Assembly: GCF_050753385.1 (NCBI RefSeq)
Contig: NZ_JBLZFZ010000020.1
Location: forward strand, 45,063 to 109,062
Source of the DNA: Pantanalinema rosaneae
GTDB lineage: Bacteria > Cyanobacteriota > Cyanobacteriia > Leptolyngbyales > Leptolyngbyaceae
DNA: 64,000 bases
Reading direction: 5' to 3'
This document shows positions 1-7,880 of this stretch, piece after piece. The translations under genes were made by a program, and so were the position numbers. The notes beneath the pieces were generated by a model that saw only the letters and a program-made list of their open reading frames with translations, was not told the origin of the DNA and did no database searches. The first letter of the stretch is position 1. Each line of letters opens with the position of its first letter.

Positions 1-2
1 TT

Positions 3-458
3 CAACCGGATGTAATTCCCTCAACCTATGTCCCAGGACGCAACACCATTTTTATTGCGATCGCGCTTTCCCTGGCAGAAGCGAAGGCAGCAGAAGCGAT
101 TTATCTAGGGATTAATGCGATCGACTACTCTGGCTATCCCGATTGTCGTCCCGAGTACCTGGCGGCCTTTCAGCAATTGGCTAACCTCTCCTCAAAAGCT
201 GGAATTGAAGGGCATCCACCCCGCTTAGTTGCTCCCTTAGTCCACGCCTCTAAACTAGACATCGTGCAACGAGCCTTACAGTTAGGAGTCGCGATCGACC
301 TCACCTGGTCCTGTTACCAAGGAGATACCGCACCCTGTGGGTTGTGTGATTCCTGCCGTCTACGCGATCGGGCGTTAATTGCCGCCGGTCGTCCGGATCT
401 GGAAACCCCCGTAGGCAGATCATTAGACAGATCACTGCCACCCACGGCAGAACGTTAA
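3..458 (+). CDS. queC: 7-cyano-7-deazaguanine synthase QueC, 3' part
   Basis: The reading frame is open from the window edge, so the N-terminus with the ATP-binding motif is missing; about 151 residues remain. Visible hallmarks are the VPGRNT segment, the YSGYPDCRPEYL segment and the C-terminal TWSCYQG...PCGLCDSC cluster, whose cysteines bind zinc in this family. QueC converts 7-carboxy-7-deazaguanine to preQ0 with ATP and ammonia, in the cytoplasmic queuosine pathway. The tail after the last cysteine is somewhat Arg-rich and of no clear function. The gene ends at TAA just before the DnaA-box cluster. Confidence 0.93.
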   Translation, partial: QPDVIPSTYVPGRNTIFIAIALSLAEAKAAEAIYLGINAIDYSGYPDCRPEYLAAFQQLANLSSKAGIEGHPPRLVAPLVHASKLDIVQRALQLGVAIDLTWSCYQGDTAPCGLCDSCRLRDRALIAAGRPDLETPVGRSLDRSLPPTAER

Positions 459-512
459 TCTCAACAGATCGTGACTTTCCTTCCAGTTTGCAATTCTTAT
501 CGTTGCCAGGAG

Positions 513-575
513 TTTTCCCCAAGCATTCCACAGCTTTTCCACAAGTTTTCCACAGGTTTACAGAGGTTTTCCACA
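513..575 (+). other. Array of DnaA-box-like 9-mers
   Basis: Three exact TTTTCCACA boxes start at 535, 546 and 567. Near matches are TTTTCCCCA at 513 and CATTCCACA at 524, with a weaker TTTACAGAG at 557. Starts are spaced 11, 11, 11, 11 and 10 bases, about one helical turn, and all boxes point the same way. TTTTCCACA is the DnaA box described for cyanobacterial origins. No dnaA or dnaN gene is visible here, so it could be an origin, a DnaA titration site or a regulatory cluster. Confidence 0.6.
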
Positions 576-983
576 AGCAGAAACGAAGTTACTGGGTTCT
601 ATGGATTTCGCAGATGGTGGCGGACTATCGCCGATCGCCCCCGACTCCACACAAAAGTACAAACAAATGTAACGGGGATCTGCCTTTGAGCCTGATCCTA
701 CGTGCTTTTTTTCTTTCCTGAGTAAATTGAGGGCTGATCACAATGTTGACAATATCGCCCTGAGATGGACAGAATGAAGCGTCTTAGTTTGCCACAGAAA
801 CGCCCTGAACCCGGCGCTGTCAGCCGTTAATTGTTGGGCAACTGGGGGTGGATACGATCGGTAAGCCGGAGTGCGACAGCCGATCACTTTCGCCTGTATT
901 CAGTGCTTGCTTGTCCAGGGTGCAAAACGGAACCTCCATATACATTGACATTTCACCTGTCCTAACCACTCTTCGAGGATTTC
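576..983. other. Non-coding stretch after the DnaA-box cluster
   Basis: No convincing gene is present; short open frames here lack recognisable content. A TTGACA hexamer at 945-950 lies about 35 bases before the DUF2811 start codon, but I see no matching -10 box at standard spacing, so no promoter is called. Confidence 0.5.
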
Positions 984-1184
984 ATGAACACTACCGTTAG
1001 TATCCTGGCAGAAATTCCGGAAGCCCTGCATGAGTCATTCACTTGCTACATCGAAAGTCATCCGGATTGGGATCAAGATCGGCTGTTTGCTGCTGCCTTG
1101 TCCCTGTTTTTATTGCAGAATGGAGATTGCGATCGCCGAGCGGCACAGGTTTACCTAGATACCCTGTTCCAGCATCCGGTTTAG
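984..1184 (+). CDS. DUF2811 family small protein
   Basis: This 66-residue protein matches the small cyanobacterial DUF2811 family from its opening MNTTVSILAEIPE through the SLFLLQNGD segment. It is probably cytoplasmic, with no signal peptide or membrane segment. The function is unknown. A GAGG at about 975-978 supports the start. It lies 22 bases upstream of hemJ on the same strand, so the two are probably co-transcribed, although no functional link is established. Confidence 0.8.
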   Translation: MNTTVSILAEIPEALHESFTCYIESHPDWDQDRLFAAALSLFLLQNGDCDRRAAQVYLDTLFQHPV

Positions 1185-1206
1185 CAATTTTCCAAAGAGG
1201 TTTAAC

Positions 1207-1800
1207 ATGGCATATCAGTGGTTTAAGGCGTTTCACATTGTTGGCATTGTGTGCTGGTTTGCAGGGATGTTCTACCTGCCACGGCTGTTTGTATATCATG
1301 CGGAAGCCAACGAGCAACCAGAACCCGCTCGCAGCATTCTCAAGAACCAGTATCAAATTATGGAGAAACGCCTTTACAGCATTATCATGACTCCGGCAAT
1401 GCTGTTGACCATTGCGATGGCGATCGGATTGTTAACGGTTGAACCCGATGTGCTGAAACAACCCTGGATGCATGTGAAACTCGCCTGTGTCCTGCTATTG
1501 GTGGGGTATCACCACTATTGCAAACGGTTAATGAAAAAGTTGGCAACCGATGAATGCCAGATGACCGGACAGCAATTTCGCTGGTTTAATGAATTTCCCA
1601 CCGTATTTTTTGTCATTGTCGTGATGTTGGCGGTGTTCAAGAACAATCTGCCCACCAGTGCTACGGCTTGGGGCATCTTTGGCATGGTGATCGCCATGGG
1701 TGCAGCAATCCAGCTTTATGCCCGGAAGCGGCGGTTAGCCCGAGAACAGATGGCAACCGAAGCGAATGCCGTAGCCATGACATCTGAAGGATCTGTATAG
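1207..1800 (+). CDS. hemJ: Protoporphyrinogen IX oxidase HemJ
   Basis: The 197-residue integral membrane protein has about four hydrophobic segments and matches HemJ, the oxidase most cyanobacteria use for the penultimate step of haem and chlorophyll synthesis (protoporphyrinogen IX to protoporphyrin IX). The conserved N-terminal His10 in the first helix and the His-Val-Lys at 89-91 are visible. An AGAGG at 1196-1200 precedes the ATG. It probably forms a short operon with the upstream DUF2811 gene, and a hairpin terminator follows. The Lys/Arg-rich stretch near 170 fits a cytoplasmic C-terminus. Confidence 0.93.
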   Translation: MAYQWFKAFHIVGIVCWFAGMFYLPRLFVYHAEANEQPEPARSILKNQYQIMEKRLYSIIMTPAMLLTIAMAIGLLTVEPDVLKQPWMHVKLACVLLLVGYHHYCKRLMKKLATDECQMTGQQFRWFNEFPTVFFVIVVMLAVFKNNLPTSATAWGIFGMVIAMGAAIQLYARKRRLAREQMATEANAVAMTSEGSV

Positions 1801-1838
1801 ATACAGAACAACGAGTCGTTTAGTTACCTTAACGTTCC

Positions 1839-1872
1839 AGGGGGGTCACAACCATGACTCCCCTGATTTTTT
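1839..1872 (+). terminator. Rho-independent terminator of hemJ
   Basis: AGGGGGGTCA (1839-1848) pairs with TGACTCCCCT (1855-1864) with one G-T pair and a six-base loop, followed by GA and six T residues. It sits 38 bases after the hemJ stop. Confidence 0.88.
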
Positions 1873-2166
1873 AGCAACCATAGACAACTGCAAACTAAAT
1901 GCAATTGTCCAATGATATACCGATTTAACTGGTAGATGCTGCACCTCAAATTCCTGTAAGAGCAAACGGCGGTTTACCCGTACCCGACCTATGGCAATGA
2001 AGATTTAATTCGGGATAAAAGCTTAGCCAGAGCTTAATTTTTACTGATATCAACGCAGAAATATTGACTCTAATCTCAATAGACGATAAAAATTTATTGA
2101 GATAATTTTGCATTTATGTGAAAGTCGAACCCCAGGCAGTGAGCAGTTTGCACACTGATCAGACCT

Positions 2167-2246
2167 ACCAGATCCTTGCCTACCGAACCGGGGGGAGGGG
2201 ATAGGCAAGGACACCCAGAGCCACGTATTGTTACCTAGGATCTGGT
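2167..2246. repeat. Nested inverted repeats upstream of the porin
   Basis: ACCAGATCC (2167-2175) is complementary to GGATCTGGT (2238-2246). Inside it, CCTTGCCTA (2174-2182) is complementary to TAGGCAAGG (2202-2210). The rest of 1873-2256 holds no gene that I can see. The structure may belong to the 5' untranslated region of the porin mRNA or to a small RNA. Confidence 0.5.
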
Positions 2247-2256
2247 GACAGTATGC

Positions 2257-2275
2257 AAGAATGATATTCATTCTC
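2257..2275 (+). promoter_or_regulatory. Fur box upstream of the iron porin
   Basis: AAGAATGATATTCATTCTC matches the 19-base Fur consensus GATAATGATAATCATTATC at 15 positions and contains perfect seven-base arms around TAT. It lies 48 bases before the chosen porin start. Ferric uptake regulator repression by iron is the inferred control. Confidence 0.82.
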
Positions 2276-2310
2276 GCTTAATTCCTAACAAGCTACTTTA
2301 TGTCATTTGT

Positions 2311-2316
2311 GAGGAG
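2311..2316 (+). promoter_or_regulatory. Ribosome binding site deciding the porin start
   Basis: GAGGAG is seven bases before ATG 2324. The in-frame ATG at 2300 has no such site, so 2324 is preferred as the start. Confidence 0.7.
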
Positions 2317-2323
2317 TGTTTTG

Positions 2324-3988
2324 ATGTCAAACCAAGTAAGGAAACTCTGGATTAGCGGTAGTTCATCGGTTTTGCTCGGGTTATCACTGGCGACTACGGC
2401 TCAGGCAGAAGCGATCGATCCAATGGCGGAGGTCAATTCCGTCTCACAATTAACGGTAGAACAGTCTGTGCCATCACTGGGAATGGAGCAGGTTACATCG
2501 GTCTCGCAACTGACTGATGTTCGCCCCACGGACTGGGCATTTCAAGCATTGCAATCGCTGGTAGAACGATACGGTTGTATTGTGGGGTATCCCGATCGCA
2601 CCTACCGGGGCAACCGCGCCATGACTCGCTATGAGTTTGCGGCAGGTCTGAATGCCTGTATGGACAAGATTCAAGAACTGATTGCGGCGGCAACAGGCGA
2701 CTTAGTGAGAAAAGAAGATTTACTCACCCTGCAACGCTTACAGGAAGAATTTGCCGCAGAAGTAGCCACCCTGCGGGGTCGGGTCGATGCCCTAGATGTG
2801 CGGACTGCCACCCTGGAGAAGCAACAGTTCTCAACCACAACCCGGTTAGGGGGTGAAGTAGTCATGGCGGTGGTAGGAGCCGCGACCGGCGATAATGCGG
2901 CGGGTAATCGAGTCACCCGGAATCCCTTTTTAGGCACTCGCACCCGCCTGGACTTTGACACCAGCTTTACTGGAGAAGATTTACTACGCACCCGCTTACA
3001 AGCCATTGGCTTTACCGATTTATCGAATGAAACCCTGACTCCCGAAGGAACCCTCCGGTTTAGCTCCGGCTTCTTGGGCAGTGAGTCCAACAATGTTGGC
3101 ATTGATGCGCTGTTGTACCAGTTCCCGCTAGGCGAAAGAACCACCGTCGTCATTGAAGCCAATGCTGGAGCCGTCGATGATTTTGTAGATACCATCAATC
3201 CTTTCTTCGATGGTGATGGTGGCAGTGGCGCACTAACCAACTTTGGCACCCGCAACTCCATCTACTATTTGCTGGATGGTACAGGATTGGGAGTCCGTCA
3301 TGCCTTCAGTGACCAACTGGAATTCAGTGCGGGATATCTCGCTAGTGATGCCGCCAATCCCAGCCCAGGAGCCGGATTATTTAATGGACCCTATGGCGCG
3401 ATCGCCCAACTTACCTTTAAACCCACCGAAGCGATCGCCGTCGGTTTGACCTATGTTCATGCCTACAACAATGACTTCACAGCCAACGGAGCCACCGGCA
3501 GCAATCGCGCCAACCTCCGGAGTTTCCTGGCTTCCGAACTCAGTGGCATCGAAGCCGATGTACCTGTCTCCAGCAACGCCTATGGGCTGACCGCCTCCTG
3601 GCAACTTAATCCCAACATTGTTTTAAATGGTTCCGTCGGCTACACCACCACCCGCACTCTCGCCTCCTTAAATGGCTTAGTTCCCAGAGGCGATCTGTCC
3701 ATCTGGAACTGGTCCGTTGGATTAGCCTTCCCGGATCTGGGGAAACGAGGCAACCTGGGTGGTCTGATTGTTGGGATGGAGCCCAAAGTCACTCGGGTTC
3801 AGGGCCCACTCAGAAATGCGATCGGGGAAGACCGAGACACCTCCCTGCATATCGAAGGCTTTTACCAATACCAGCTTTCCGACAATATTGCCATTACCCC
3901 TGGCATCATCTGGCTCACAGCCCCCGATCACGACAACCGGAATAAAGACCTGGTGATTGGAACCGTTCGGGCAACGTTTACGTTCTAG
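2324..3988 (+). CDS. Iron-uptake porin with SLH domain (OprB/Som family)
   Basis: The 554-residue outer-membrane protein has a signal peptide ending near AQAEA and an S-layer homology domain at about residues 60-115 with the DVRPTDWAFQAL and MTRYEFAAGL signatures. A short coiled coil at about 120-170 comes next, followed by a long beta-rich OprB-type barrel ending in the outer-membrane-typical ATFTF. Cyanobacterial members bind peptidoglycan through SLH and let small solutes, including inorganic iron, cross the outer membrane. The upstream Fur box supports an iron-related role. It is a single-gene unit; the next gene is convergent. Confidence 0.9.
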   Translation: MSNQVRKLWISGSSSVLLGLSLATTAQAEAIDPMAEVNSVSQLTVEQSVPSLGMEQVTSVSQLTDVRPTDWAFQALQSLVERYGCIVGYPDRTYRGNRAMTRYEFAAGLNACMDKIQELIAAATGDLVRKEDLLTLQRLQEEFAAEVATLRGRVDALDVRTATLEKQQFSTTTRLGGEVVMAVVGAATGDNAAGNRVTRNPFLGTRTRLDFDTSFTGEDLLRTRLQAIGFTDLSNETLTPEGTLRFSSGFLGSESNNVGIDALLYQFPLGERTTVVIEANAGAVDDFVDTINPFFDGDGGSGALTNFGTRNSIYYLLDGTGLGVRHAFSDQLEFSAGYLASDAANPSPGAGLFNGPYGAIAQLTFKPTEAIAVGLTYVHAYNNDFTANGATGSNRANLRSFLASELSGIEADVPVSSNAYGLTASWQLNPNIVLNGSVGYTTTRTLASLNGLVPRGDLSIWNWSVGLAFPDLGKRGNLGGLIVGMEPKVTRVQGPLRNAIGEDRDTSLHIEGFYQYQLSDNIAITPGIIWLTAPDHDNRNKDLVIGTVRATFTF

Positions 3989-4065
3989 TTCAGTTGGTGA
4001 GGAGGATGAGGGAGGTGAGGAAGGTCAAGAGGCGAAAAAGCAACAAAAGCCTTTACATCTTTATT

Positions 4066-4110
4066 CATCTCCCTTACCTCCCCATCTCCCTTACCTCCCC
4101 ATCTCCCCCC
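4066..4110. repeat. 17-bp tandem repeat, about 2.5 copies
   Basis: CATCTCCCTTACCTCCC occurs at 4066-4082 and 4083-4099, with a partial third copy from 4100. It abuts the stop codon of the leftward unknown gene. Opposite-sense purine-rich sequence (GAGG/GGTGAGG) at about 4001-4030 could pair with it, making a long hairpin between two convergent genes. Confidence 0.75.
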
Positions 4111-4622
4111 TAATCCCGAATATCCAGCGTAAACAGATAACTACCTAACAACTCCTCCTCTGCCCATAGTTCATATTCCAGCATCAGGAAACGAGGCAGG
4201 GAATTGCCTTTCAGGTGCAGGAACCGGGTAAAATTGCGCAGGCAGAATTGTTCAGTTGGTTGACTATCAGCAGCAGCTAACCAATAGCGACTGGAACCAA
4301 ACATATTCAGTTGAAACAAATGGCGATAGCAAAACCGACCATTGCCTTGCATGGTTAGCGTGGCGCGATAGGGAGAAAATTCTAGCCACAGGAGCCGTGG
4401 GGTAGTCACCGTCGAGACAGGAGACGGCAGGGGCTGAACGGGCTGAAGAAATTGATCAGTGAGAATGGGATCACGATCGAGTACCAACGGCTCCGTTAGC
4501 ACCAGATGAAAGCGATCGTGGTCTTGTTGGTAAAGCGTCGCAACGGTTTCTAGTTCTGAGCAGATCGGCAAATCCGCTGAGGTTAAAGAGACACAAACGG
4601 ATTTGCGGTGTTGAGTCAACAT
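4110..4622 (-). CDS. Conserved-looking hypothetical protein
   Basis: I do not recognise this 170-residue protein. It lacks a signal peptide and membrane segments, is probably cytoplasmic, and has a mixed composition with several aromatic residues in the second half (RFCYRHLFQLNMF, RYWLAAA). Codon use looks like that of its neighbours and the frame is intact, supporting a real gene. It faces the porin convergently and is divergent from aroA with about 100 bases between them. Confidence 0.6.
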   Translation of the reverse strand: MLTQHRKSVCVSLTSADLPICSELETVATLYQQDHDRFHLVLTEPLVLDRDPILTDQFLQPVQPLPSPVSTVTTPRLLWLEFSPYRATLTMQGNGRFCYRHLFQLNMFGSSRYWLAAADSQPTEQFCLRNFTRFLHLKGNSLPRFLMLEYELWAEEELLGSYLFTLDIRD

Positions 4623-4719
4623 AAAACTAGCCAGGACTAACAGCTAATCACTAATTACTAAACGCGAATTAAACGGTAGGATTACTAACGCAGTTTCAAA
4701 TTAAGCCTACTCGATCCCC

Positions 4720-6093
4720 ATGCCAGTTCTGAATGTGATTTCACTGGATCGTTCCCCGAGTCAGCAGACGTTGACGATCGTTCCCCCGACTTCGGGGTTA
4801 GCCCTCCAGGGACGCATTCAAGTACCCGGAGATAAATCGATTTCCCATCGAGCCTTAATGTTAGGCGCACTTGCTGAAGGTGAAACGATCATTCGGGGGC
4901 TATTGTTGGGCGAAGATCCCCGCAGTACAGCCAGTTGCTTTCAGGCTATGGGAGTCACCATATCGGAATTAAACTCGCAGGAGGTCAGAGTTCAGGGGAT
5001 TGGACTAGGAAATTTATTAGAACCGATCGATGTGTTGAATGCTGGCAATTCTGGCACCACCTTACGACTCATGCTGGGAATTCTGGCTTCCCATCCCGAT
5101 CGCTTTTTTACAGTGACAGGAGATGATTCACTGCGATCGCGTCCCATGTCACGAGTCGTCAAGCCGTTGCAGCAAATGGGCGCACAAATCTGGGGTCGCA
5201 AAGATGGAGCGTTAGCTCCGTTAGCTATTCGAGGGCAATCCCTCCGCCCAATTCACTACCAATCTCCCGTCGCGTCGGCACAGGTAAAATCCTGTATTTT
5301 ACTCGCCGGACTGATGACCGAAGGAAAAACGACTGTCACAGAACCCGCCCTATCTCGCGATCACAGTGAACGGATGCTACGGGCGTTCGGGGCGAACATC
5401 AGCGTTGATCCAGATACTTGTAGTGTGACAGTGACCGGAGGAGCCAAGTTACAGGGGCAAACGGTTGTCGTCCCTGGTGACATTAGTTCGGCTGCCTTCT
5501 GGCTAGTTGCCGGAGCGATCGTCCCTGGTTCCGATATCACGATCGAGAATGTGGGGATCAATCCCACCCGGACAGGAGTTTTGGAAATCCTAGCGGCGAT
5601 GGGCGCGAATATTACCCAGGAGAATCCCCGTGAAGTGGCGGGAGAACCCGTTGCCGATTTACGAGTCCGGTATGCCGGAACGAGCGATCGCGCTCCCCTG
5701 CAAGCCTGTACGATCGCCGGAGATGTGATCCCCCGGTTGATTGACGAAATTCCGATTCTGGCGGTTGCCGCCACCTTTGCCGCAGGCACCACAGTGATCC
5801 GGGATGCGGCGGAATTACGGGTGAAGGAGAGCGATCGCATCGCGGTGATGGCAAACCAACTCAACCAGATGGGTGCCCGTGTCACCGAATTGCCGGATGG
5901 TATGGAAATTGTCGGTGGCACACCGCTCAAAGGAATGGAAGTCGATAGCTATACCGATCACCGCATTGCCATGAGTTTAGCGATCGCGGCATTGGCAACC
6001 AGTGGTAGCACCGTGATTCAACGGGCGGAAGCCGCGTCAATTTCCTATCCAGAGTTCGTCGCTACCTTGCAAACGGTGTGTGGAGAGGGTTAG
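4720..6093 (+). CDS. aroA: 3-phosphoshikimate 1-carboxyvinyltransferase (EPSP synthase)
   Basis: The 457-residue enzyme joins phosphoenolpyruvate to shikimate 3-phosphate in the shikimate pathway to aromatic amino acids. Visible signatures are PGDKSISHRALM at about 36-47, NAGNSGTTLRL at about 108-118, the RSRPMSRV segment, and the RVKESDRI and DSYTDHRIAMS motifs near the end. The GDKSISHR and GNSGTT forms resemble class II, Bacillus-type enzymes more than the class I GSKSxSNR form. The length is normal for the family. A shorter start is possible because the first 25 residues are not conserved-looking. Confidence 0.95.
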   Translation: MPVLNVISLDRSPSQQTLTIVPPTSGLALQGRIQVPGDKSISHRALMLGALAEGETIIRGLLLGEDPRSTASCFQAMGVTISELNSQEVRVQGIGLGNLLEPIDVLNAGNSGTTLRLMLGILASHPDRFFTVTGDDSLRSRPMSRVVKPLQQMGAQIWGRKDGALAPLAIRGQSLRPIHYQSPVASAQVKSCILLAGLMTEGKTTVTEPALSRDHSERMLRAFGANISVDPDTCSVTVTGGAKLQGQTVVVPGDISSAAFWLVAGAIVPGSDITIENVGINPTRTGVLEILAAMGANITQENPREVAGEPVADLRVRYAGTSDRAPLQACTIAGDVIPRLIDEIPILAVAATFAAGTTVIRDAAELRVKESDRIAVMANQLNQMGARVTELPDGMEIVGGTPLKGMEVDSYTDHRIAMSLAIAALATSGSTVIQRAEAASISYPEFVATLQTVCGEG

Positions 6094-6132
6094 GGAGATG
6101 AGGAGGATAGGGGAGATGGAGAAGTGGCTGGG

Positions 6133-6873
6133 TTAGGGGTGATAGGCGAGGGTTTCCTGGGCACAGGTTTCCACAGTGGCAGGTTGGATTGTGACGGTGA
6201 CTTCTTTATGACCAGCGGTATTTAATAGTTGGGAGACGACCAGTTTGGCGCGATCGCTGGCTTGATTCAGAATCCCACCCTGGCAAGCGGCTTGGGTAAT
6301 TTGCTTCAACGCCTCTTTTTGTGCCTGAGTTTGCAATTCAGGTCCCACGTCTGGGCCTAACCCCAACCAACCGCGATCGTAGTCGTAGACCTGAGAGCGA
6401 GTGACATCGATTTTGCTATCCAGCAGTCGGGGGGCAGGCAGTTGAATCGCGAGGCGATCGCCGTTGACTTGCACATTCGCGGCGGTCAGTTGGCTTAAAT
6501 CCACACCAGCCTGCACTTCTCCCTGAGCGATGTAAAGTAGCCTGGTTTTGAAGGACAGCGCACTAAAGGAAACCTCTTGCTCGGAGGGCACAACGGCTTG
6601 CATAGTAAAAACGGCTGTGGTCAGTTCACTGGCATCCCGTACCTGCTGCACCACCAGCGATGCCACATCAACTTTCGGCGCGGCTTGAGAAATACTAAAC
6701 CAGGAGGTTAACCCACCCAACCAGCGATCGCCCGTTTTCAACACTTCATAGGTCAAGAGCGAGCCAGCCAGTACCGTCCCCCCCAGCAATATCAATGTGA
6801 GATCCCGAATCCGATTGCCTTTTGCCCGTTGCTCAGGATTCTGATCGATCATGCCGCTAACCCGCCTTTTCAC
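6133..6873 (-). CDS. DUF4230 domain-containing membrane-anchored protein
   Basis: The 246-residue protein has a single N-terminal membrane helix (about residues 25-45) after a basic, polar cytoplasmic stretch. The exported domain resembles DUF4230, with the VVQQVRDASELTTA opening and the QVYDYDRGWLGLGP region. The function of the family is unknown. The start could be the internal ATG at residue 8. It is convergent with aroA, and a purine-rich low-complexity stretch lies between the two stops. Confidence 0.8.
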   Translation of the reverse strand: MKRRVSGMIDQNPEQRAKGNRIRDLTLILLGGTVLAGSLLTYEVLKTGDRWLGGLTSWFSISQAAPKVDVASLVVQQVRDASELTTAVFTMQAVVPSEQEVSFSALSFKTRLLYIAQGEVQAGVDLSQLTAANVQVNGDRLAIQLPAPRLLDSKIDVTRSQVYDYDRGWLGLGPDVGPELQTQAQKEALKQITQAACQGGILNQASDRAKLVVSQLLNTAGHKEVTVTIQPATVETCAQETLAYHP

Positions 6874-7052
6874 GCGTAGGGTATTAGACAGTATTTTTGT
6901 ACTATATCAATAGTGCGACCATACTGCCACACTTTACTGTAGCAAGAACTATTTGGAATGCACCGCCCTCCCGTTCACCACGCTTAACAACACAGCTTTG
7001 GTAGGAAGTAATCTTGCTAGAATCCTGATCATGACCCTGTCTCAAATATCTT

Positions 7053-7349
7053 ATGCAAGCCTTTGAAGTGACTGGAACGATCAATTCAGTTGGACAGTTG
7101 ACATTGGATCAACCACTACACATTGACTATCCCGGACAGGTTAAGGTAATTGTGTTGCTGCCTGAATCAAATCAGGAAAGTTCCGAAGCGAATCCTCAGG
7201 CAGAACTCGCTTCAACCGCTCGTCCGATTTGGGAACGGGTAGACCAGATTTCTGCTCAAGTACCGATCAAGGATTGGTCAACCCTTCCTCAAGATCTGTC
7301 TAAAAATTTAGACCACTACTTGTACGGCTCACCCAAAACTGAGCTATGA
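7053..7349 (+). CDS. Type II antitoxin-like protein partnered with a PIN toxin
   Basis: The 98-residue protein has the N-terminal beta-barrel-like pattern of small cyanobacterial antitoxins (FEVTGTINSVGQLTLDQPL...GQVKVIVLLPE) and a polar C-terminal tail that would wrap the toxin. Its TGA overlaps the ATG of the downstream PIN gene (ATGA at 7346), the usual translational coupling of these modules. The role as antitoxin is inferred from context and pattern, and the partner is now frameshifted. Confidence 0.72.
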   Translation: MQAFEVTGTINSVGQLTLDQPLHIDYPGQVKVIVLLPESNQESSEANPQAELASTARPIWERVDQISAQVPIKDWSTLPQDLSKNLDHYLYGSPKTEL

Positions 7350-7754
7350 GAACAGTCTTTGCTGATGCAGCATACTGGATTGCCTTGATTTATCCAGGTG
7401 ACGATTTACACGATCGAGCCAAAGTCGTTTCTGCTACGCTTGCACCGTTACATATTGTCACCAGCGACATGGTTAACAGAACTCTTAAACTCTCTGTCAA
7501 ACAAGGGAGGAAATTTACGGAGGGCAGGGGTAGCACTGATTCAAGACATCTACTCTGATCCAACTATTACAGTAGTAGCTCAAACGCGAGAACTTTTTGC
7601 TCATGCCCTTGAGCTTTATCAGAATCGGCTTGATCAAGCATGGAGCCATACGGACTGCGCTTCCTTCTGCATCATGCAACAACAGAAGCTGCTCGAAGCT
7701 TTAACGTATGATAGGCATTTTGAGCAGGCTGGCTTTATCGCTCTATTGCGTTAG
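7346..7754 (+). pseudogene. PIN-domain ribonuclease toxin with a frameshift
   Basis: The first part, MRTVFADAAYWIAL... to about residue 42, reads from 7346. The rest, LTELLNSLS...SHTDCASF...TYDRHFEQAGF, continues in another frame from about 7473 to 7754. Together they make one full-length PIN domain of about 135 residues with all four acidic positions (Asp7, the Glu of TELL, the Asp of SHTDC, the Asp of TYD). The frame change lies at the GGTTAACA near 7471-7478, consistent with a two-base loss or one-base gain. No slippery sequence suggests programmed frameshifting, so I call it broken, barring a sequencing error. Confidence 0.8.
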
Positions 7755-7880
7755 ATCTCATTAGCCCTGAAGCTGTACCGGAAAGGCTATCCTGGTTGCT
7801 GGTTCTACGTCAGGAAGGTTGAAAGAGTATACTGAAAGCTCAACCATACTGTATTTCATAACTAAACCCACTATTCAAAC

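Noticed and set aside
2671..3261. Leftward 196-residue frame inside the porin gene
   Set aside because: It lies wholly within a clearly real gene and is Ser/Arg/Val-rich without recognisable motifs.
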